A DNA stretch of 64,000 nucleotides, from assembly GCF_004346225.1 (NCBI RefSeq), contig NZ_SMAJ01000002.1, positions 310,001-374,000 on the forward strand. Reading direction: 5' to 3'. Source of the stretch: Paralcaligenes ureilyticus (GTDB lineage: Bacteria > Pseudomonadota > Gammaproteobacteria > Burkholderiales > Burkholderiaceae_B). Under the pieces are notes generated by a model, which saw only the letters and a list, made by a program, of their open reading frames with translations, was not told the origin of the DNA and did not search any database. The position numbers and the translations under genes are program-made. Shown piece by piece: positions 18,515-26,254 of the stretch (its first letter is position 1; every line of letters begins with the position of its first letter).

Positions 18515-18531
18515 CGCACCAAACAGGTGCA
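18515..18531. promoter_or_regulatory. NtrC-type binding site 2
   Basis: CGCACCAAACAGGTGCA matches the NtrC dyad at 12 of 14 defined positions. Its centre is 30 bp (about three helical turns) from site 1, close to the 32-bp spacing of the paired sites at E. coli glnA. Extra half-sites GTGCA (18540-18544) and TGCACC (18554-18559) follow. Confidence 0.7.
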
Positions 18532-18608
18532 TATTCTAGTGCATAATCGTCTTTGCACCGCAATGAGCCCAATACGACACTGCCCACAAGACATCCGAAA
18601 ATCGCACG

Positions 18609-19835
18609 TTAGGCCAAAAATTCTTCTTGCAGATCATTTAAAAACTGCCAGCCCAGCGCGGTAGCTTTGAAACGGGTTGGATCGGATTCCAACAAGCCCC
18701 TGGCGACAGCGCGGTCGATCGCCGGGGCAATGGCCAGGACCGAAAGCCCCGTGCGTTCAGTAAAACTGCTGGCGGCAACGCCATTTTTCAGGCGCAACAC
18801 ATTCAACATGAATTCAAACCCCAGCTCATCGGCGCCCACCGTACGCTCTTCGGCAATATGGCTGCCATCGAGCCGAGGGGCATGCTCCATCCAGGACACT
18901 GGGTTCTTCAGCTTGGCGTGCCGCGTAATTTTGTCGTGAAACGTCAGCTTGCCATGCGCGCCGGGACCTATGCCCAGGTAGTCGCCAAACTCCCAATAAT
19001 TCAAATTATGGCGGCAGCGTGCGTTGGCCTTGGCATAGGCCGAAACTTCATAGCGTTCCCAGCCGCCTAGCGTTGTTTGTTCGGCGATCATGTCTTGCAT
19101 GGCGGCGGCGCTATCGTCATCGGGCACGGCAGGCGGAAATTTGGCAAATACGGTATTGGGCTCCATCGTCAGGTGGTATAGCGACAAGTGCTCGGTATTG
19201 AAAGATATGGCTTGACGCAAGTCCCGCCTGCAGCCATCCAGCGACTGCGAGGGCAAGGCAAACATAATATCCAGATTGACACGGCCGACAGCCTTTTGAG
19301 CGATTTCGATGGCCGCACAGGCCTGTTTGGCATCGTGTATACGCCCCAAGGCCTTAAGCGCCTGGTCGTTAAAACTCTGTATGCCCAGCGATATGCGGTT
19401 GACCCCGCTGCGGGCATATTCGGCAAAGCGCCCCGCCTCAACCGTGCCGGGATTGGCTTCCAGCGTAATTTCGGCATCGGGCAGGATATTCAAATACAGG
19501 CGGAACATGGCCAGCATCTGATCGATGGCCGCCGCCGACAGCAGGCTGGGCGTACCCCCACCGATAAAGATGGTCACCACCTGGCGTCCCCACACCAATG
19601 GCAGGGCCTGCTCCAGATCGGCGCGCAGGGCCGCCAGGTATTGCTGCTCGGGCAACTCGCCCGACAAGGCATGCGAGTTGAAATCGCAATAAGGGCACTT
19701 GCGCACGCACCAGGGCACATGCACGTATAAAGATAAAGGCGGTTGGCTGCCAAGCGTCGCATGCACCGGCGTGACCAGTTTGGCATGAGACTTGGCCGAT
19801 CGGCCTTCTGGCTGGATTGAAAAAGTGGGATGCAC
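18609..19835 (-). CDS. hemW: Radical SAM heme chaperone HemW
   Basis: Iron-sulfur protein (408 aa) related to coproporphyrinogen dehydrogenase HemN but acting as a heme-trafficking chaperone. The radical-SAM cluster motif CVRKCPYC (CxxxCxxC) near residue 43, then GGGTPSLL, and the HemW-type SLGIQSFNDQALKALGR; the C-terminal HemN_C domain is present. Length fits HemW. The frame starts MHPTFSIQPEG; no better start with a ribosome site was seen, so the N-terminus is tentative. Follows rdgB by 56 bp on the same strand. Confidence 0.92.
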   Translation of the reverse strand: MHPTFSIQPEGRSAKSHAKLVTPVHATLGSQPPLSLYVHVPWCVRKCPYCDFNSHALSGELPEQQYLAALRADLEQALPLVWGRQVVTIFIGGGTPSLLSAAAIDQMLAMFRLYLNILPDAEITLEANPGTVEAGRFAEYARSGVNRISLGIQSFNDQALKALGRIHDAKQACAAIEIAQKAVGRVNLDIMFALPSQSLDGCRRDLRQAISFNTEHLSLYHLTMEPNTVFAKFPPAVPDDDSAAAMQDMIAEQTTLGGWERYEVSAYAKANARCRHNLNYWEFGDYLGIGPGAHGKLTFHDKITRHAKLKNPVSWMEHAPRLDGSHIAEERTVGADELGFEFMLNVLRLKNGVAASSFTERTGLSVLAIAPAIDRAVARGLLESDPTRFKATALGWQFLNDLQEEFLA

Positions 19836-19891
19836 CGAAATCTCGCAACAGGTTGTGGGTAGGGCTATGCAGAGGCGCTCGGCGCGGGCGG

Positions 19892-20491
19892 CTATGCCCG
19901 CAGCGCCTGCAATAATTTGACCAATGCCTGGGCGCGGTGGCTCCGACGGTTTTTTTCCGCCGGATCCAGTTCTGCAGCGGTCTTACCCAAATCAGGCAAA
20001 TAAAAATGGGGATCATAGCCAAAGCCCGAAGCGCCTTTGGGCGTATCGATGATCTCGCCCCGCCAGAGGCCTTCGGTCACAATTGGCCGCGGGTCGTCGG
20101 CCGAACGCAGGTACACCAGTACCGCCACATACGAGGCGGACCGATCGCCCTGGGCAGCCAAGGCCTGTACTAAATAGCGGTTATTGGCGGCATCGGATTT
20201 TTCGCCGCCATTACGCAAGGCGTAACGCGCCGAATACACCCCGGGCGCGCCGCCCAGACAATCCACGCAAAGACCCGAATCATCGGCCAAGGCGGGCAGA
20301 CCCGTTTGGCGGCAGGCATGGCGGGCCTTGGCCAGCGCGTTTTCGACAAACGTTGCAAAAGGCTCTTCAGCCTCCGACACGCCCAGATCGCCCTGTGCCA
20401 CCATGGCAATGCCGGCGCCGCCCAGGATGGCCGAAAATTCCTTCAGCTTGCCCGCGTTATTGGAGGCAAGCACGACTCGGGTATCTGACAT
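19892..20491 (-). CDS. rdgB: XTP/dITP pyrophosphatase RdgB (HAM1 family)
   Basis: House-cleaning enzyme (199 aa) hydrolysing non-canonical purine nucleotides (dITP, XTP) to monophosphates. The family motifs are complete: VLASNNAGKLKEF at the N-terminus, LADDSGLCVDCLGGAPGVYSARY, the GASGFGYDPHFYLP stretch and the final NRRSHRAQAL. The ATG at 20491 (MSDTRVVLASNN) was chosen because the conserved domain begins there. In related betaproteobacteria I would expect rph directly upstream; here rph is 40 kb away and a LysR gene takes that place. Confidence 0.94.
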   Translation of the reverse strand: MSDTRVVLASNNAGKLKEFSAILGGAGIAMVAQGDLGVSEAEEPFATFVENALAKARHACRQTGLPALADDSGLCVDCLGGAPGVYSARYALRNGGEKSDAANNRYLVQALAAQGDRSASYVAVLVYLRSADDPRPIVTEGLWRGEIIDTPKGASGFGYDPHFYLPDLGKTAAELDPAEKNRRSHRAQALVKLLQALRA

Positions 20492-20516
20492 AAGGTGATA
20501 AACGTAAAGGTTCAGT

Positions 20517-21458
20517 TTACTCGAACCCGTCTGTGTCCTGGCGGGATTCCCCCGAGTTGGCCTGCGCACCGTCCTGCACCAGTAGAGACACCAGCTCTTT
20601 GGCAAAGACCGGCAGCTTATCGAACTGCCGCACGCATATATGGAGCTTGCGCAACGCCCAATCGTCAGCCAGCGTAATGACTTTCAGCGGCAGGTTTTGC
20701 AGATATCGGCGCGCGGCCGTTTCGGGAATCACGCCAATGCCGACCTGGGCGGCAATCATCCGGCAAGCCGCCTCGAAATTGCTGACCTCGACCCGAAAGC
20801 GCAAGACGCGCCCGATATCGTCCGCCGCTTGCAATAAAAACGCATGTATTGCACTGGCCTCGGATAAGCCCACATAATCGTAGCCTAGCGTATCTTCGAA
20901 GCTCAGGACATCATGCTCGGCCAGCGGATGGTCGGTACGCGTCACCAGCACCAGCCTGTCGTTGCGATAAGGTAAAAATTCAACCCCTTCGCCACCGCCC
21001 GCCTGAGCGGTAATGCCAATGTCGGCCGCTCCATCAACCACCGCCTTGACCACCAGATAGCTCAGGCGCTCGCGCAGTTCGATATTCACATCGGGATGAT
21101 TCGCCAGATACTGCCCCAGAACAGCGGGCATGAACTCGTTCATGGCGGTCGTATTGGCGTAGACCCGCACGCAACCTTTGACGCCGCGGGCGTACTCCTG
21201 CATATCGCCGCGCAGATGCTCAAGCTGGCGCAGCACAATGCGCGCATGCTGCACAAATGCCTCACCCGACGGCGTCAGCGTCACCCCCTGGCTATTGCGA
21301 TACAACAACGCCGTACCTAGATGATTTTCAAGATTCTTGACGCGGTTGCTGGCGGCGGGCAGAGACAGAAAGCTGCGTTCGGCGCCTTTGGTCAAACTGG
21401 ACACACCCGCTACATTGACCATCAATTGCATATCGGTCAGGTCAAAATGCAACGCCAT
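20517..21458 (-). CDS. LysR-family transcriptional regulator
   Basis: LysR-type regulator (313 aa) with an N-terminal winged helix-turn-helix (LTDMQLMVNVAGVSSLTKGA and LPAASNRVKNLENHLG) and a periplasmic-binding-like effector domain from about residue 90. The effector is unknown. It is divergent from an acyl-CoA dehydrogenase across 112 bp and so likely controls that gene and the MmgE/PrpD gene after it. Ends 25 bp before the rdgB start. The helix-turn-helix lacks the common SxxALSRT pattern, having SLPAASNRV. Confidence 0.9.
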   Translation of the reverse strand: MALHFDLTDMQLMVNVAGVSSLTKGAERSFLSLPAASNRVKNLENHLGTALLYRNSQGVTLTPSGEAFVQHARIVLRQLEHLRGDMQEYARGVKGCVRVYANTTAMNEFMPAVLGQYLANHPDVNIELRERLSYLVVKAVVDGAADIGITAQAGGGEGVEFLPYRNDRLVLVTRTDHPLAEHDVLSFEDTLGYDYVGLSEASAIHAFLLQAADDIGRVLRFRVEVSNFEAACRMIAAQVGIGVIPETAARRYLQNLPLKVITLADDWALRKLHICVRQFDKLPVFAKELVSLLVQDGAQANSGESRQDTDGFE

Positions 21459-21508
21459 GGAGTGTCACTTCCTTTAAAAAAAGCTAAGCCACGCTTAAGC
21501 AATCAATA

Positions 21509-21522
21509 ATAGGCAAACCTAT
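21509..21522. promoter_or_regulatory. Candidate LysR operator between the LysR gene and acyl-CoA dehydrogenase
   Basis: ATAGG-CAAA-CCTAT is a perfect 5-bp inverted repeat in the divergent promoter region, of the size and base composition usual for LysR sites. A second imperfect dyad (CTAAGC-CAC-GCTTAAG) lies just beside it at 21484-21499. Neither fits T-N11-A exactly, so the call is tentative. Confidence 0.35.
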
Positions 21523-21570
21523 GCCTTTCGGGCATTGTAGCGACATTACAATGAATTCAGGCCATTCCCG

Positions 21571-22731
21571 ATGCTAGAGTCAAACCGTCAACACCAGGAT
21601 ATCCGCGACGCCATCCGTGATTTATGCGGCCAGTTTCCACCCGAGTATTTTCGCAAAATCGACGAACAACGCGGCTACCCCGAAGAATTCGTCAACGCGC
21701 TGACTCAGGCGGGCTGGCTGGCGGCGCTGATCCCCCAGGAATACGGCGGTTCAGGCCTAAGCCTGACCGAAGCCTCCGTCATTATGGAAGAAATCAATCG
21801 TTCAGGTGGAAATTCCGGGGTCTGCCACGGCCAAATGTACAACATGGGCACCTTGCTGCGCCACGGCTCTGCGGAACAGAAGAAACGCTACCTGCCCCGC
21901 ATCGCCACCGGCGAATTGCGCCTGCAGTCAATGGGCGTGACCGAGCCCACCACCGGCACCGACACGACTAAAATCAAGACCACCGCAGTCAAAAAAGGCG
22001 ACCACTACGTCGTAAACGGCCAAAAAGTGTGGATTTCGCGTATTCAGCATTCGGACTTGATGATCCTACTGGCGCGCACTACCGCGCTGGACGAGGTCAA
22101 GAAAAAATCCGAAGGCATGTCGATTTTCATCGTCGATCTGAAGCAAGCCATAGGGCACGGTCTGGAAGTGCGGCCCATACCCAATATGGTCAATCACGAA
22201 ACCAACGAACTGTTCTTCGATAACCTTGAAATCCCGGCCGAGAACCTGATCGGAGAAGAAGGCAAAGGCTTCAAATACATACTGGACGGGCTGAACGCCG
22301 AACGCACGCTGATTGCGGCCGAATGCATCGGCGACGGCTACTGGTTTATCGACAAAGTTTCAGCCTATGCCAAAGAACGCGTTGTCTTTGGCCGGCCCAT
22401 CGGCAAAAATCAGGGTGTGCAGTTTCCCATCGCCCGCGCGCTGGTCAATATCGAAGCCGCCAGCCTGATGCGCTACGAAGCCTGCCGCCTGTTCGACGCG
22501 CAGCAAGCCTGCGGCGCCCAAGCCAATATGGCCAAACTGCTGGCGGCCGACGCATCGTGGGAAGCGGCCAATGTCTGCCTGCAATTCCACGGCGGATTCG
22601 GTTTTGCCAACGAATACGATATCGAACGCAAGTTCCGTGAAACCCGCCTCTACCAAGTGGCTCCCATTTCAACTAATCTTATTCTGTCCTACGTGGCCGA
22701 ACATGTATTGGGTTTACCGCGTTCGTTCTAG
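21571..22731 (+). CDS. Acyl-CoA dehydrogenase
   Basis: FAD-dependent enzyme (386 aa) introducing an alpha,beta double bond into an acyl-CoA; electrons go to ETF. Family motifs: LQSMGVTEPTTGTDTTKIKT in the middle domain, VVNGQKVWISRIQHSD, and QFHGGFGFANEYDIERKFRETRL near the C-terminus. The usual loop glutamate (in YEGT of MCAD) is absent (LYQVAPIST), while LNAERT carries a glutamate where isovaleryl-CoA dehydrogenase has its catalytic base. Divergent from a LysR gene and followed by an MmgE/PrpD gene 52 bp on. Substrate unknown. Confidence 0.9.
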   Translation: MLESNRQHQDIRDAIRDLCGQFPPEYFRKIDEQRGYPEEFVNALTQAGWLAALIPQEYGGSGLSLTEASVIMEEINRSGGNSGVCHGQMYNMGTLLRHGSAEQKKRYLPRIATGELRLQSMGVTEPTTGTDTTKIKTTAVKKGDHYVVNGQKVWISRIQHSDLMILLARTTALDEVKKKSEGMSIFIVDLKQAIGHGLEVRPIPNMVNHETNELFFDNLEIPAENLIGEEGKGFKYILDGLNAERTLIAAECIGDGYWFIDKVSAYAKERVVFGRPIGKNQGVQFPIARALVNIEAASLMRYEACRLFDAQQACGAQANMAKLLAADASWEAANVCLQFHGGFGFANEYDIERKFRETRLYQVAPISTNLILSYVAEHVLGLPRSF

Positions 22732-22783
22732 ACCCAGGCCGCCATCCGTCCCTACCCATTCACCTCTTGCGTCCAACAAAGCC

Positions 22784-24133
22784 ATGAACCATCCTAGTGC
22801 CGAACTAAGCCGATTTGTTGCCGAACTGAGTTTCGACGACATCCCCGAATCTGTCTTGCGTCGCGCCGAAGACTTCCTGCTCGATTGCCTGGCCTCGATT
22901 CTCGCCGGATCGAGCAGCAGGCCTGTGCAGGCCATTGCCAGCTTTGCGCGAACCATGGGACCGGCCGGCGGCCCGTCCGAAGACATGGTCGCACGGCGCG
23001 GCTCAAGCCCCTTGTTTGCGGCCCTGGTCAATGCCGCATCCGCCCACATGGTCGAGCAGGACGACGTACACAACGGCTCGGTATTTCATCCGGCCGCGGT
23101 CATATTTCCGCCGGCCATCGCCACGGCTCAGGCTTTGGGTCGTTCAGGTAAAGAACTGCTGGTCGCGGCCGTTGCGGGCTACGAAGCCGGCATCCGCATC
23201 GGCGAGTTTCTGGGACGTACGCACTATACCGTTTTTCATACCACCGGCACAGCGGGGACACTGGCCGCCGCCATGACTGTAGGGCGCCTGCTTAATCTCA
23301 ATCCGGCGCAAATGCTGCACGCCCTGGGGTCAGCGGGAACCCAGGCCGCTGGTCTGTGGGAATTCCTGCGCGACGGTGCCGACTCCAAGCAACTGCACAC
23401 CGCCAAGGCCGCGGCCGACGGCCTGACCGCCGCCTGGCTTGCGAGCGACGGCCTCACCGGGGCCAGCCACATTCTTGAAGGCAAACAGGGGTTGGCCGCA
23501 GGCATGTCGCAAGACGCCGACCCCGCACGGCTTACCAGCGAATTGGGATCACGCTGGGCCCTGGTCGAGACATCGTTCAAATATCACGCCTCCTGTCGCC
23601 ACACCCACCCGGCCGCCGACGCCCTGCTTGCCGTGATGCAGAAAAACAAATTGGAATTCAACAATATCGCTTCTGTCGTGGCTCACGTGCACCAAGGCGC
23701 CATCGATGTGCTTGGGCCGGTTGTCAAACCAACCTCTGTGCATCAGTCCAAATTCTCGATGGGCACCGTACTGGCTCTTATTGCACGGCACCGGCATGCC
23801 GGTTTGCCCGAATTCGACGCCGCCCTGCACGACGCGGCCATCGCCGATTTTCGCGACCGCGTCACAATGCGGCTCGACCCCGAAATCGATGCCGCCTACC
23901 CTAAACAATGGATAGGCAAGGTGACCGTGCAAACCCGCCAGGGCCAGACGCTGACGGGGCGGGTCGATGTGCCCAAGGGCGACCCCGGCAATACGCTGAC
24001 TCGGCCGGAAATAGAAGAAAAGGCCTTGCGCCTGGGTTGTTATCGCAATGCGGCGGCGCCTGAAGAGGTGCAGAGCATGATTGGCAAGGTTTGGGGGTTG
24101 GCTGAGTGCGAGCGGGTGGGGAATTTTCTGTAG
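22784..24133 (+). CDS. MmgE/PrpD-family protein
   Basis: Member (449 aa) of the family that includes 2-methylcitrate dehydratase PrpD and cis-aconitate decarboxylase; most members act on small carboxylic acids or their CoA-linked relatives. Typical features are the all-helical N-terminal domain with the AASAHMVEQDDVHNGSVFHPAAV stretch and the KYHASCRHTHPAADAL motif near residue 270. I chose the ATG at 22784, where the conserved domain begins; the frame extends upstream within the preceding gene. Probably cotranscribed with the acyl-CoA dehydrogenase. Exact reaction not predictable. Confidence 0.85.
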   Translation: MNHPSAELSRFVAELSFDDIPESVLRRAEDFLLDCLASILAGSSSRPVQAIASFARTMGPAGGPSEDMVARRGSSPLFAALVNAASAHMVEQDDVHNGSVFHPAAVIFPPAIATAQALGRSGKELLVAAVAGYEAGIRIGEFLGRTHYTVFHTTGTAGTLAAAMTVGRLLNLNPAQMLHALGSAGTQAAGLWEFLRDGADSKQLHTAKAAADGLTAAWLASDGLTGASHILEGKQGLAAGMSQDADPARLTSELGSRWALVETSFKYHASCRHTHPAADALLAVMQKNKLEFNNIASVVAHVHQGAIDVLGPVVKPTSVHQSKFSMGTVLALIARHRHAGLPEFDAALHDAAIADFRDRVTMRLDPEIDAAYPKQWIGKVTVQTRQGQTLTGRVDVPKGDPGNTLTRPEIEEKALRLGCYRNAAAPEEVQSMIGKVWGLAECERVGNFL

Positions 24134-24156
24134 ATTAAAAGGCAGCAGTCGACAGT

Positions 24157-24852
24157 CTAGGCTGGGACCCCTTCCAACCCATATCGAATAAATTTCATAT
24201 AAGTATCGGCTACGCCTTTTGGCAACGTTTTATTCTTGCCGCCACCGTACATGTATTTCAAAGCCAAATAGCTGCGTGCAGCCATTAGCATGTATACGAT
24301 AACTTCCAGCTCTTCCACTTTATAGGCGGGAAATTCGCCTTGCCGATGAGAGTGCTGCAGAAACCGCGTGTATTGCTTGACCAGAATATCAAAATGCTTT
24401 TTATGACTTTCCGGCGCAAAGCTTTCAGCCTCGTTCAGTATCCGGAAGAAGTGAGGCTCCTGCTGCAGAAAGTCAAAGAAACCAAGAAAACCGCGCCTTT
24501 CCAGTTCGGCGAAGCTGTCTGCGCCCAGAGCGCTTTGGCGGATATGTTGCTGCATTTTTTCACCCAAATCGGGTAACAGCGTATCGAGAATATCCTGGCG
24601 AGTTTCAAAATAATTATAAAAAGTACCTTGCGCCACGCCTGCCTTCTGGGTGATACGCGTGATCGACGCCGCTGCGTAACCTACTTCCCCTACGACCTCT
24701 GCGGCGGCCCATAACAAGGTATCGCGCACCCGTTCCGATTTTTCCAGACGATTTCGGCCTTCACGCCAGTGCCCCGGGTGCTCATGGCCGACACCTTTCT
24801 TGGGCTTTGAAGATGTGGGTTTCGAAACTGTTTTCTTTTTTGAAATTGCCAT
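24157..24852 (-). CDS. TetR-family transcriptional regulator
   Basis: Dimeric repressor-type protein (231 aa). A lysine-rich leader (first 25 residues) precedes the TetR helix-turn-helix: ASITRITQKAGVAQGTFYNYFETRQDIL around residues 60-88. The C-terminal ligand domain (about 100-225) is helical and not assignable. It is the last gene of the 16-gene minus-strand operon (21 bp after the MmgE/PrpD gene) and the best candidate for its regulator, acting on the promoter region near 40.4 kb. Faces the plus-strand MmgE/PrpD gene tail to tail with 23 bp between. Confidence 0.9.
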   Translation of the reverse strand: MAISKKKTVSKPTSSKPKKGVGHEHPGHWREGRNRLEKSERVRDTLLWAAAEVVGEVGYAAASITRITQKAGVAQGTFYNYFETRQDILDTLLPDLGEKMQQHIRQSALGADSFAELERRGFLGFFDFLQQEPHFFRILNEAESFAPESHKKHFDILVKQYTRFLQHSHRQGEFPAYKVEELEVIVYMLMAARSYLALKYMYGGGKNKTLPKGVADTYMKFIRYGLEGVPA

Positions 24853-24873
24853 TTGATTTGAAAACTCTAAGGA

Positions 24874-26244
24874 TTAATTCGAAGCTGCACCGATCGGCAG
24901 AGCCGCAAAGCACGCAAGTACTTCGCCAATATCGTGACGCTCAGGATCATCGACAAAGCGTTCAAGGCGTTGATAAACACTCTCAGGCACGTTACTTTCG
25001 CTACCCACTCGGCGGATAAGCGCCGATACCCCTGAGCGGGAATAGGCATAATCGGCCGTCGTCATCTGCTGATCATGCGCAATGCTCTTCCCGCCATCCA
25101 GCTCGACCTCAATGACGCAACACAGTTTGTTGACACCTGCGTCGGTCACCAGATCGATGCGCGTAATCAACTCGTTAACCTGCGCATCGTCATAGATCGT
25201 CATCGCGTTCAGATCGGGAACCCCATATAGTAAGGTATTGGCAATGCAAAACGGAATACTCATCAAGGTCCCGGAGATGCTGTTGAATGGCCCTTTTGAA
25301 TCCATGCCTGCATAGCCCGTTTCGTACGGATTCATCCTGACACGCACGCGCCGCATGCGGGCTGGCACGATTCCTGCCATCTTTTCACGCAGGGCGAGCG
25401 CCGCCGTGACGGGCGTTTGATTAAACGCACAAACCGGGTAAGGCTTGAATGTTACCCGATGAATGGCCCATTTTTTCCCCAAGCCCGCAACCAACTCGGC
25501 CACATTGCACTGCGTGCGCGCAAATACTTTGACAAAACCCGCACTCCCCTCAAAGGCATGGGGAGCCGACACGGAACCGGCCAGCGCCAATTGAGCCGCC
25601 GTATAGCCGGTTTGGCCCACCACACCAACCTGGTAGCGCCATTCGTCGGTCCCATCGGCAAATGATTGCAAAATACCTCCGGCAAAGGAAGCGGCATTCG
25701 ATAACGCGGCAGCGGTCTGCTCCGAAGAAAGATCCATCATTTTGGCTGCTCCGGCCGCCGCGGCGACCGTACCGTATACCGTTGATGCACGCAATCCACC
25801 CGGAGTCGTATTGCCGGCATAAGCGTCTTCAAAAACTCCGCCTGCTTCGTAACCTGCCAAAAGCGCCGGAATCAGGCGCGACATGGGGTAACCGTCCGCC
25901 TCGATCATCGCCGTAAGCAAAGGCACGAGGATGGCCCCAAAATGAGCGGCGCCGCAGGTATCTTCTTGCGCACGGCCGTGAAATAGCGCAGAGTTTGCCA
26001 ACGCTGCGCCGGCAACGGTAGTACGGCGGCCATCTCCCAGTAAAGTCGCGCCATTTTTACTACGCTCCCCATTCATGGCCAGTGCTGCACGTCGCGCAAC
26101 AGGCGCATAGGGTGTGTTGCGACACCCCAAACCGATGCCATAACTATTCAGTAGACAGGTTTTGGCCTTTTCCAGCACATCCGCCGGAAGGGTTGCAGCA
26201 TTCAGAGAGACAATAAATTCCGCAATTGTTTTACTTAGGCTCAT
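24874..26244 (-). CDS. MmgE/PrpD-family protein (second copy)
   Basis: Second MmgE/PrpD protein of the window (456 aa), clearly divergent from the one at 22784. The family pattern is present: LNSYGIGLGCRN early, ALANSALFHGRAQEDTCGAAHFGAILVPLL where the active site forms, and VTFKPYPVCAFNQTPVTAAL near residue 300. The ATG at 26244 has ribosome site AAAGGAAT; the frame upstream lies in the CoA-ligase gene. Lies 10 bp after the ligase and 21 bp before the TetR gene. Reaction unknown; context suggests hydration/dehydration or decarboxylation of an acid intermediate. Confidence 0.85.
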   Translation of the reverse strand: MSLSKTIAEFIVSLNAATLPADVLEKAKTCLLNSYGIGLGCRNTPYAPVARRAALAMNGERSKNGATLLGDGRRTTVAGAALANSALFHGRAQEDTCGAAHFGAILVPLLTAMIEADGYPMSRLIPALLAGYEAGGVFEDAYAGNTTPGGLRASTVYGTVAAAAGAAKMMDLSSEQTAAALSNAASFAGGILQSFADGTDEWRYQVGVVGQTGYTAAQLALAGSVSAPHAFEGSAGFVKVFARTQCNVAELVAGLGKKWAIHRVTFKPYPVCAFNQTPVTAALALREKMAGIVPARMRRVRVRMNPYETGYAGMDSKGPFNSISGTLMSIPFCIANTLLYGVPDLNAMTIYDDAQVNELITRIDLVTDAGVNKLCCVIEVELDGGKSIAHDQQMTTADYAYSRSGVSALIRRVGSESNVPESVYQRLERFVDDPERHDIGEVLACFAALPIGAASN

Positions 26245-26254
26245 AGCGATTCCT

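Larger units (their letters stand above)
18072..18608. other. 537-bp regulatory region between hemW and glnA
   Basis: No gene is seen. Reading from glnA outward it holds a sigma-54 promoter (18196-18211), two tandem REP units and a decayed third (18240-18366), about 110 bp without recognised signals, then a cluster of NtrC-like sites and half-sites (18485-18560), ending at the hemW stop. Confidence 0.8.

Noticed and set aside
20492-20516. Attachment-site-like direct repeat at the left edge of the proposed accessory block
   Set aside because: No matching repeat longer than a few bases was found near 60494-60543, and no tRNA or integrase is present.
24134-24156. Bidirectional terminator between the convergent MmgE/PrpD and TetR genes
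   Set aside because: Only 23 bp, with no stem of useful length and no T-run.
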